Positions 22,937-29,282 of a stretch of DNA of 31,990 nucleotides are shown one piece after another. The position numbers were made by a program, and so were the translations under genes. Source of the DNA: UBA5314 sp964635975 (lineage in GTDB: Bacteria; Bacillota; Syntrophomonadia; Syntrophomonadales; Syntrophomonadaceae); contig CAZWPO010000027.1 of assembly GCA_964635975.1 (NCBI GenBank), positions 1-31,990 of the forward strand, read 5' to 3'. A model generated the notes under the pieces. The model saw only the letters and a list, made by a program, of their open reading frames with translations, was not told the origin of the DNA and searched no databases. Within the stretch, counting starts at the first letter, position 1. Each line of letters begins with the position of its first letter.

Positions 22937-23221
22937 CTAATAAAAAGGTAATTCTGTTTGTGTAATTGTTGATTCCCGATTCATGTAGTTTCCGTCGAGG
23001 GTATCCATGATTGAACCGCATATTCTTCTAGAAAGTTCAACTGGTACGGCATTCCCAATTTGTCTATACTTATCAAGAATATCACCACAGAACCCAAAGT
23101 CATCCGGGAATGTTTGCAAGCGTGCACATTCCCGAACAGTAAAACGACGAGGGGGAACGGGTGATGTATACAAACCGAATTGCACATATCCAAGTAATAA
23201 AGCTGATCTTTTATATACCAT
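22937..23221 (-). pseudogene. C-terminal remnant of a C5 cytosine DNA methyltransferase
   Basis: The 94-residue frame retains RRFTVRECARLQTFPDDF (motif IX) and KYRQIGNAVPV (motif X) of Dcm-type enzymes, followed by a normal C-terminus. The catalytic PCQ, ENV and target-recognition parts are missing. A stop codon lies in frame about 9 nt upstream of the first ATG, and the M78 peptidase gene begins 57 nt further on. A full enzyme has 300-400 residues, so this is a decayed fragment and cannot methylate. It is probably left from an old restriction-modification locus. Confidence 0.82.
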
Positions 23222-23278
23222 GTACAGTTACACAAAAACAGTATCCTTGTTCAAAATAGTAATCATAATTAATCATCT

Positions 23279-24151
23279 TTATAAATTGATGACTTCGGTA
23301 ATAATTTCTTTTCTTATTTCTTTTCTCCCATTTATCATCGCTTCAATAATAGCCACTGATTTTAATACGGTATCAACACTGATATTGGGTATTTGCTCTT
23401 TTTCATCAAGATATCCGCTTAAATATTCGGCGGATGGGTTCTTTACTCCTAATCTTTCACAAACTAACCAGCATACACTCTCAGCCTCAAATTCTTTTGC
23501 GTTTTTATCTATATAGTGTCTATCATCCCACCATTTTTGATTCGGTGTTCCGAGATGACCGCAATATATATGGCCTAATTCATGTAAGATGGTTGCGAAT
23601 CGTGTCTCCTTGGGATGAGTTCTGTTTACAACCATGTTGTATAGAATCTTCACCCAAATTTCCTTATTCGTACGAGTAATTTTTTCTTCATGTTTGCTTT
23701 GATTAATTTGAATAAAGCCTGCACTGGAGGTACCATGGTCGGCTTCAGTATATGAGATACCGTCAGTTTTTAGATTTTTAATCAAGTTGTTAAAAATACC
23801 GTCATGAATCTCTCCTTCTACCCTGAAAGGGTTAAGGAGTTCGGAGGGAAAAGGACTGTTGCCATGGGTATCACCAAGTTCAAAAACAAAGGCAACTGGT
23901 CCAAATGGGCGTAATATTACAAGGGGCCTGGCACCAGGGTTTATAAAACGTTTAAACCTTCTTGACCACTCATTAGCAGATGCAACATATTGGCTTCCGG
24001 GTTTTTGAATATGTATCAACATGGCATTGTATGGCGCAATATGGGGGAACTTCTTAATAAAATCTAAAAGCTCTTTAAATTCACTACTTTTTCTATAAGT
24101 ACCGATTTCTATAAAGAGCTTGTCAAGCTCGGGAATACTCTTTGTTTTCAT
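23279..24151 (-). CDS. M78-type zinc metallopeptidase, ArdC-like
   Basis: A 290-residue protein. HELGH at 190-194 (FATILHELGHIYCGH) with a downstream NAKEFEAESVCWLVCERLG (about 218-236) gives the full zinc ligand set of ImmA/IrrE/ArdC-like peptidases. The N-terminal 100 residues (FPHIAPYNAMLIHIQKPGSQYVASANEWSRRFKRFINPGARPLVILRPFGPV) resemble the substrate-binding front of ArdC-type antirestriction proteins (YN..LI..Q.P......W....R.v..GA.pl.il.P). GGAAGGTG lies upstream of the ATG. It is beside the methyltransferase remnant, which fits an antirestriction or restriction-regulation history. The target is unknown. Confidence 0.8.
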   Translation of the reverse strand: MKTKSIPELDKLFIEIGTYRKSSEFKELLDFIKKFPHIAPYNAMLIHIQKPGSQYVASANEWSRRFKRFINPGARPLVILRPFGPVAFVFELGDTHGNSPFPSELLNPFRVEGEIHDGIFNNLIKNLKTDGISYTEADHGTSSAGFIQINQSKHEEKITRTNKEIWVKILYNMVVNRTHPKETRFATILHELGHIYCGHLGTPNQKWWDDRHYIDKNAKEFEAESVCWLVCERLGVKNPSAEYLSGYLDEKEQIPNISVDTVLKSVAIIEAMINGRKEIRKEIITEVINL

Positions 24152-24189
24152 AAAAACACCTTCCCAGCTTTCTATATTTCTGCTTTAGA

Positions 24190-24215
24190 TCAATGAAGTA
24201 TATATTAATCATTGA
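24190..24215. promoter_or_regulatory. inverted repeat spanning the probable -10 of the M78 peptidase gene
   Basis: TCAATGA (24190-24196) and TCATTGA (24209-24215) flank a 12-bp AT stretch that contains TATACT on the minus strand (24202-24197). It is 39 bp upstream of the start codon, so repression by a dimeric regulator is plausible. Confidence 0.45.
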
Positions 24216-24409
24216 AAATTAAAAAGGGCTAATCTTAATAATTCTAGTATTTGTGACAATTTTCCTCTTTATATATTCCCTTCCTAATCTACCATATCAA
24301 ACATAGCTATCATTTCGCGTGGTACACCCTGCTAAATTAATTTATCAAAGGTCGATGACAATAAGATGTCCCTCCATAATTGCATGAAGCATTACACCAT
24401 AATAATTCT

Positions 24410-24661
24410 GGTGTTATGAAGCACCGGCGGGCGCGCTACGCCCACCCGTTCCGGCTTCGCCTTCACGGGTGCTGCTCCGCGCACTCCGCCTCTCCCGCTG
24501 CAGGCCATGCCCTCCAACCGGTACCCATTCGGCTGGCACCGGGGAACATGTGCCAGCCGGTTTCCGGGCATCGCCTTCCGCTCGGTACCCGCCCGCTCCT
24601 CCAGCCTCCGCTTCGCTATGGCCGGACCAGCTCCCCGGTGGTAGCAGGGTAGGTTGGAGCG
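24410..24661. repeat. extra hairpin modules next to repeat copy 1
   Basis: GC-rich non-coding DNA continuous with the 24662-25156 repeat. It contains CGGCTGGCAC/GTGCCAGCCG (perfect 10-bp stem near 24530-24560), and a module near 24578-24637 that matches one at about 28800-28870 (reverse strand) within copy 2. Open frames here occur on both strands and several phases at once and are not credible genes. The AT-rich 24216-24409 stretch before it shows nothing recognisable. Confidence 0.6.
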
Positions 24662-25156
24662 TCTTATGGAGCACCGGTGCGCCTCGTCGCACAATGCGCG
24701 CCGAGACTGCCCCTATACCACTCCAGGCCCAGGCTCCGGGCCTAATTCTTCTTATAATATACTCGCTATATCCGTAAAACAGAGTGCCCTTCAGTATCCG
24801 GTGCGGATCTGCTTCGCTATATCCGCGCTTGACCTTCGGGCACTCTTCCCATCCTAGATATTCTATCCTTATGCGATTTCCCGGCCCTACGCCAGCGCCT
24901 TCCGCTCGGTGCCCGGGGCATCATGACATTTGCACTTTGCTCCGCTCCGTTCCATTGTCATCATGCCCTCGATGGTATCCTTATCAATGTCAGAAGTAAC
25001 TATGGCGAGGATCAGGTCTGGCGGCCGTATTATCCCCTTTAATCCTGGAGGGATAACACGGCCTGGAGGGTTGGTTTGGCTGCGGCAGGGGATTGGGAAC
25101 CTGTTTCGCTGTGCTGCACACGTTCCTACTGGAGGCGGGAGATGAGATGATACAGG
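24662..25156 (+). repeat. hairpin-rich non-coding repeat, copy 1
   Basis: About 495 bp that recur in inverted orientation at 28613-29108. Shared blocks in order include GCGCCGAGACTGCCCCTAT, GGCTCCGGGCCT, GATCTGCTTCGC, CGGGCACTC, GATTTCCCGGCCCT, CGGCCGTATTATCCCCTT and GAGATGATAC. Much of it folds into short hairpins, many with a GCTTCGC-type loop, e.g. GTGCGGAT/ATCCGCGC, CGTATTATCCC/GGGATAACACG and GGAAC.TGT/ACA.GTTCC. No protein is encoded. The function is unknown. The following 25157-25354 stretch shows nothing clear. Confidence 0.7.
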
Positions 25157-25354
25157 TCTACATAATTACCATTGCGACGAAGGGCGCATCTTACGCTGCG
25201 ACCATCCTCGAATGGGAATTATGCAAACCGAGGAGTCTTGCGAAAGACCGGATCTGGATGGGTTCGGCGAAGGTTACATCTGCAGGGCAGATGTTATGTT
25301 GGAGTTATTGAGGCTATTCCGATTGAGCTGTTGTCTTACCCCACAGTTGAAGAA

Positions 25355-26056
25355 TTAATATAAGGCAATATTCAAGTGGCTTATTAATAAAAGAGGCAGA
25401 ATGATGCTGCTGAGGAAGCAGTAGCTAAAGGCCACAATGGAAGAGCCCAAGGTCCATTTGTCTATTTGATTGGGGCCGGAATCCGAGAAAACGGCTTTAT
25501 AAGACACAAAGTTTACGGCAATTAAGCCTAAAAGGACAAGAAATAGATTTCTTATGATAACGGTCCAGTTAGTGTTCAAGGATATTAGCTGGATTTCATC
25601 ATTTACTGGCCAGAAATAATAAATGCCCTGGATTAATAGGGCCATTGATGCGAAGCTCAAGAGGACGAAAAATACCGTCCTTTTCAAATTGATAGGACAT
25701 GATACCGGCATGAGCAAAAAGTCACTTATCTTTGATATTAGGGATGTTTCCTTTTTATAAAATGGCATGGACTCAATGATTATGGGTTTTGACGCCGGAT
25801 AATTAATATTCGGTTGAAAAGCACTATATTCTTCTTTGTCCATCTCAAGCGGTGCTTCAACCTTATTTCCTTTACCATGTAAAGATAATTCCAATCCCTG
25901 GCCGTTTACCCATAAGTCGACCATGGTTATGCAATTTGGGCAAAATCCTTCGGCCAATATCTCGGGATGAGTTACGCCCAAAAAAGCAATTTTGTTTACC
26001 ATTTTGGCAGTTGCGGATTTTGATTCAGTATCTACCAATGAAATAGATTTTCCCAT
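25355..26056 (-). CDS. hypothetical membrane protein paired with an XRE regulator
   Basis: A 233-residue protein. The soluble N-terminal 120 residues include a CPNC pair (39-42) that may bind metal. Three hydrophobic segments follow, near 127-149, 166-186 and 203-228, so the C-terminal half is membrane-embedded. GAGGAGAGT lies upstream of the ATG and overlaps the end of the upstream HTH gene (4-nt gap), so the two are co-expressed. The HTH-plus-membrane-protein arrangement is common in signal-responsive regulatory pairs, but I do not recognise this family. Confidence 0.65.
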   Translation of the reverse strand: MGKSISLVDTESKSATAKMVNKIAFLGVTHPEILAEGFCPNCITMVDLWVNGQGLELSLHGKGNKVEAPLEMDKEEYSAFQPNINYPASKPIIIESMPFYKKETSLISKISDFLLMPVSCPINLKRTVFFVLLSFASMALLIQGIYYFWPVNDEIQLISLNTNWTVIIRNLFLVLLGLIAVNFVSYKAVFSDSGPNQIDKWTLGSSIVAFSYCFLSSIILPLLLISHLNIALY

Positions 26057-26060
26057 ATCT

Positions 26061-26279
26061 CTACTCTCCTCGATTTAATTTTCCGTATTCAATGTCATCA
26101 GTAGTGACTCCGAAAAATTGAGCGATAGCGCGCGCTTTAGCCAGTGGAGGCTGGCGCTTGCCCAATTCATACATGGCAACGCTGGCCGGGCTGATTTTCG
26201 TACCAGACTTGGTTATTTCCAGTGATAACTGGCATTGAGATAAGGATCTTTCTTGTCGGTATAAGGCCAGTGGCTTCAT
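26061..26279 (-). CDS. XRE-family transcriptional regulator
   Basis: A 72-residue single-domain Cro/C1-type protein: MKPLALYRQERSLSQCQLSLEITKSGTKISPASVAMYELGKRQPPLAKARAIAQFFGVTTDDIEYG. The recognition helix lies around SPASVAMYELGKRQP, and AKARAIAQFFGVTTDDI is the standard end of the fold. It is the first gene of an operon with the membrane protein and divergent from a second XRE gene. A palindrome fills its promoter spacer, so autorepression is likely. Confidence 0.82.
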   Translation of the reverse strand: MKPLALYRQERSLSQCQLSLEITKSGTKISPASVAMYELGKRQPPLAKARAIAQFFGVTTDDIEYGKLNRGE

Positions 26280-26282
26280 AAT

Positions 26283-26297
26283 ATCACTCCCAGTGAT
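26283..26297. promoter_or_regulatory. inverted repeat over the XRE ribosome site
   Basis: ATCACT ccc AGTGAT overlaps the GGGAGTGAT ribosome site ahead of the 72-residue XRE gene. It could be an operator or an RNA hairpin masking the site. Confidence 0.4.
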
Positions 26298-26313
26298 TGG
26301 AAATCTTACTTAT

Positions 26314-26341
26314 AGTATAATCCCGTAACGGGATATGTCAA
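26314..26341 (-). promoter_or_regulatory. promoter of the XRE/membrane operon with an operator filling its spacer
   Basis: Minus strand TTGACA (26341-26336), 16-nt spacer, TATACT (26319-26314). The perfect palindrome ATCCCGT-A-ACGGGAT (26320-26334) occupies almost the entire spacer, a classic repressor position. Confidence 0.8.
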
Positions 26342-26377
26342 CAAATACCAGCCCAAAATGGGAGCTTTTCTTCCGCA

Positions 26378-26398
26378 CTTACAGATTGTAAGTATAAT
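26378..26398 (+). promoter_or_regulatory. -10 and operator of the divergent XRE gene
   Basis: TATAAT at 26393-26398 is immediately preceded by the palindrome CTTACA-gat-TGTAAG (26378-26392). No clear -35 is visible. The different operator sequence suggests that a different regulator from that at 26320 acts here. Confidence 0.55.
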
Positions 26399-26421
26399 AA
26401 GAACAGTGAGGAGGAAAAGTT

Positions 26422-26811
26422 GTGCTGGCTAAACAGTTGAAGAAACTCAGAGACAATCGAAAAATTACACAGAAGAGTCTTGCAGAAATGCTTGGCATTT
26501 CTGCTAGCACCATAGCTGGTTGGGAAACGGGAGACCGTCATCCCGATCATCTAATGTTACTAAAAATTGCTGATACATTTGAGGTTTCTGTTGACTCCTT
26601 ACTGGGTCGCTCTGATTTAGATATGAAAGTGGATTTTGATTCGGATCGCACAAAATATAAATCCGAGGTTGAAAACCTAGAAGATGAGGTAATTCATTCT
26701 ATTAATCAGGCCCTAACCGATGGTGTTCTTACCGAAGACCAGGCTAAAATCAGCCTTCAAGTATGCAAACAGACCATGAGTTTGCTGATTGAATCCAATA
26801 AAAGCAAGTAA
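26422..26811 (+). CDS. XRE-family transcriptional regulator with C-terminal extension
   Basis: A 129-residue protein with a GTG start at 26422 and GAGGAGGAAA upstream. Residues 3-60 are a typical Cro/C1 HTH (LAKQLKKLRDNRKITQKSLAEMLGISASTIAGWETGDRHPDHLMLLKIADTFEVSVDSLLGR). The C-terminal 60 residues are an acidic helical extension that may serve oligomerisation or ligand sensing. It is transcribed divergently from the XRE/membrane pair and ends at a strong terminator. Its architecture is close to SinR/immunity-repressor-type proteins of Firmicutes. Confidence 0.85.
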   Translation: MLAKQLKKLRDNRKITQKSLAEMLGISASTIAGWETGDRHPDHLMLLKIADTFEVSVDSLLGRSDLDMKVDFDSDRTKYKSEVENLEDEVIHSINQALTDGVLTEDQAKISLQVCKQTMSLLIESNKSK

Positions 26812-26845
26812 CAAAGCCAGTGTTCCTAATCATTTTGTTAAATAG

Positions 26846-26897
26846 TAGGCCATTCATAGCGCCATTTGTGGCGCAAGGAATGGCCTATTTTCTTTTT
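26846..26897 (+). terminator. strong intrinsic terminator of the XRE gene
   Basis: TAGGCCATTC/GAATGGCCTA (26846-26855, 26878-26887) with an inner GCGCCA/TGGCGC stem and then TTTTCTTTTT. Confidence 0.85.
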
Positions 26898-26903
26898 GTA
26901 ATG

Positions 26904-26924
26904 AGCATCTGCCCCGCAGATGCT
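26904..26924. other. perfect 9-bp hairpin
   Basis: AGCATCTGC-ccc-GCAGATGCT. It follows the XRE terminator and has no U-tract. The rest of 26925-27024 up to the IS shows nothing recognisable. Confidence 0.4.
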
Positions 26925-27053
26925 ACATTCATCGAGCCCACCCAGACTTGCTGTTCTCAAGACTTCTCGGTTTACATAACTCCTTGTACATTGTAGTTAG
27001 ACGCATGTAAATCAAAAAGCTTAGTTCTTTTGACAATCACATAGGAATTCCGG

Positions 27054-27271
27054 GGAAACTCGGCTAAGTATTCTCGTAAAGGCAGGGGGCTTCGGATGAA
27101 CTCCTTGGGAAGTTATTCTGTCCCGACGAATAGAGTGAAGCCCCACCCGTACGGGAGGACTCGAATGAGCACGTTGTTGATGCGGCTTGCTGCATGCTTC
27201 GAGTTACGCGCAAGGTTGAGACTCGTAAGGGCTGTGGGACCTGCCACATTTTGCGAAAGTAGGAGTTAAGT
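27054..27271 (+). ncRNA. candidate bridge RNA of the IS110 element
   Basis: Non-coding 218 nt upstream of the transposase with well-formed structure. GGGGCTTC/GAAGCCCC (27086-27093, 27137-27144) encloses an inner TATTC/GAATA stem-loop. The palindrome CCCGTACGGG (27146-27155) follows, then ACTCGAA/TTCGAGT (27159-27165, 27198-27204) enclosing a second large loop. Two stem-loops with large internal loops upstream of an IS110 recombinase match the known layout of bridge RNAs, whose loops pair with target and donor DNA. The assignment is by position and structure only. Confidence 0.5.
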
Positions 27272-28495
27272 ATGATCTACGCCGGCATTGATATCGCTAA
27301 GCACCGCCACGAGCTCTGCATGATCGATGAGACAGGTAAACCAGTTATGCAGATCTTTATCGAGAATACTAAGAGGGGTTTTGAAAAGCTCCTACAAGCG
27401 CTCAAGCGTCTGGAAGCTACCCCTGATGGAATTCGGTTCTGCATGGAAGCAACCGGTCATTACTGGCTGGCTCTCTACTGCAAGCTAAAGGAACTGGACT
27501 ACAAAGTAAGCGTTATTAATCCCATTCAGTCTGATGCTTTGCGCAATCTTTACATTCGCAAAACCAAAACCGATGAAAAAGATGCCTTGCTACTGGCTGA
27601 GATGCTGCGTCTTGGTCTTGCTCCCGAATCCAATCTTGCTTCGGAAACAGTAATGAAGCTGCAAACCCTTTCTCGCGTTCGGATCGACTTTGTGCACCAG
27701 ATTGGCGGATTGAAGAACAGGGTGATTGGCATCCTCGATCGAATCTTTCCCGAGTACTCCAAGTGTTTTTCCAATGTGTTTATTCACACTTCAAAGGAAT
27801 TGCTCAAGAGATATGCCGAACCCGAAGAAATTGCCGAGCTAGATATCTCTGAATTAACCAATTTTCTTAAGCAGCATTCCCGAGGCCGTCTCGGTGTAGA
27901 ACGGGCTGAACAAATTCAGGCTCTGGCCAAAGGGACATTTGGAATTAACCTGGCTCTGGATGCTTTTACCCTGGAGATGCGCCTGATGGTTGAACAAATC
28001 GAATTTATCGAAGATCAGATTGCTGTCATCGAAGAAGCCATCAACCAAGTGATGGAAGAAATGCGCTCCAGCGCTGATACACCCTATCGTCACGTCATTG
28101 AGACTATTCCCGGGATCGGTTCCGTGCTGGCTGCCGCTATTATTGGCGAAGTTGGTGATATTAATCGTTTCCCCAATGCTAAAGCTTTGGTAGCCTATGC
28201 CGGTATTGATGCTACAGTTCGTTCTTCGGGCCAGTTTGAAAGTACTCGGAATCGTATGTCTAAGCGGGGCTCCCCGGTTTTGCGCAACTGCTTGTGGTTG
28301 GCTGCCGTCTCAGCCCGCAGATTCAATCCTGAACTAAAAGCTTTTTACGAAATGAAGTGCAGTCAGGGTAAGCATTCAAACGTGGCAACCGGGGCCGTCG
28401 CTCGCCGGTTAGTACATCTAATCTACTCTCTTTGGAAAGAAAATCGTCCGTTTAACCCAGACTATACCTGGTCTCCAATACCTCATAATGAGTAA
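27272..28495 (+). CDS. IS110-family transposase (DEDD recombinase)
   Basis: A 407-residue, full-length protein. The N-terminal RuvC-like DEDD domain shows YAGIDIAK (Asp7), CMEATGHYW (Glu near 64) and KTDEKDALLLAEML (Asp pair near 98-103). The C-terminal Tnp20 domain shows IETIPGIGSVLAAAIIGEVGDINRF..AKALVAYAGIDATVRSSG and the SKRGSPVLRNCLWLAA block containing the conserved catalytic Ser. No frameshift or stop is seen, so the element may be active. GTAGGAG precedes the ATG at about 7 nt. Confidence 0.95.
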   Translation: MIYAGIDIAKHRHELCMIDETGKPVMQIFIENTKRGFEKLLQALKRLEATPDGIRFCMEATGHYWLALYCKLKELDYKVSVINPIQSDALRNLYIRKTKTDEKDALLLAEMLRLGLAPESNLASETVMKLQTLSRVRIDFVHQIGGLKNRVIGILDRIFPEYSKCFSNVFIHTSKELLKRYAEPEEIAELDISELTNFLKQHSRGRLGVERAEQIQALAKGTFGINLALDAFTLEMRLMVEQIEFIEDQIAVIEEAINQVMEEMRSSADTPYRHVIETIPGIGSVLAAAIIGEVGDINRFPNAKALVAYAGIDATVRSSGQFESTRNRMSKRGSPVLRNCLWLAAVSARRFNPELKAFYEMKCSQGKHSNVATGAVARRLVHLIYSLWKENRPFNPDYTWSPIPHNE

Positions 28496-28612
28496 CCGGA
28501 ATCTCTATGTGATTGTCAAAGAACTTTATTACCTATTGACTTTTCATAGCACGTCTATTCTAGGATGGACTCAGGAGCTTTTGGGTCCTTCGTAGAATAG
28601 TAGTTATGTTGA

Positions 28613-29108
28613 CCGGTATCATCTCAGCCCTCGCCTTCAATTGGGAACGTGTGGAGCGAAGCGGAACATGTTCCCCCAGCCTTCTTGATAATCCAATCAC
28701 TCGCTCAGGTCGTGTTATCCCTCCAGGATCAAGGGGATAATACGGCCGCCCTTCATTGATATCTCATTAACGTCTCTCTGACATGGAATGACATAGCATC
28801 GGGGAGCTTGTCCGATCGAAGAGAAGCGGAGATCGGAGGAGCAGGCGAAATCTGAGCGGAAGGATCAGGCGCAGGGCCGGGAAATCAAGAGATATGAGAG
28901 TAACGGATAAAGCAAAGGAGTGCCCGGAGGGTAAGCGCAGATATGCGAAGCAGATCGGCGCCAGGCCCTGGAGGGCAATCCATGTATTCTAGATAAACGA
29001 GGATGATCGGGGTGGAAGAGGCCCGGAGCCTGTTCCTGCAGCGGGATAGGGGCAGTCTCGGCGCAAACAGGGAGCACTAAGTGCTGGGACGCCCCGGTGC
29101 TTTCATAG
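28613..29108 (-). repeat. hairpin-rich non-coding repeat, copy 2 (inverted)
   Basis: The reverse complement of this segment shares the ordered blocks of copy 1 at 24662-25156. It has an extra module with stem CCGATC/GATCGG around a TCCGCTTCTCTTC loop (about 28810-28840). The corresponding module beside copy 1 has CCAGCC/GGCCGG, so the stem is kept while the bases change. No coding sequence is credible. The flanks 28524-28612 and 29109-29282 show nothing recognisable apart from the ribosome site at 29269. Confidence 0.7.
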
Positions 29109-29282
29109 TATTCCGTTGATACAACCGATACTATCTTAACGTTTCGAAATGGGGGATGGAGAGTCAAAATAGGTGTTACCAGGGATTATATATCTTCAAT
29201 TATGTTTTATTATGGAGAATAGTGGAAAATAAAGGAGAAATATAGTTTAATAACGAAGGAAGCTACAAGGGAGTGAGAAAGA

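Larger units (their letters stand above)
27025..28523 (+). mobile_element. IS110-family insertion sequence with subterminal inverted repeats
   Basis: The transposase gene at 27272-28495 is bracketed by a near-perfect inverted repeat of about 28 bp: 27025-27053 and 28496-28523, both containing GACAATCACATAG, with one indel and about two mismatches. The right repeat begins directly after the stop codon, whereas about 218 bp of non-coding DNA lies between the left repeat and the gene. Inverted repeats are typical of the IS1111 branch of the family, while a 5' non-coding region is typical of the IS110 branch. True ends could lie a few bases outside the repeats. Confidence 0.8.

Noticed and set aside
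24410..25156. Group II intron or retron
   Set aside because: No reverse transcriptase frame and no recognisable domain V hairpin or msr/msd layout; the structures are many short independent hairpins.
24380..25363. Many overlapping 60-100 codon open frames on both strands
   Set aside because: They lie in the GC-rich hairpin repeat, overlap each other in several phases, lack ribosome sites and resemble no protein family; low stop frequency follows from base composition.
28865..29167. 100-codon minus-strand frame
   Set aside because: It runs through repeat copy 2, whose counterpart in copy 1 does not preserve the frame.
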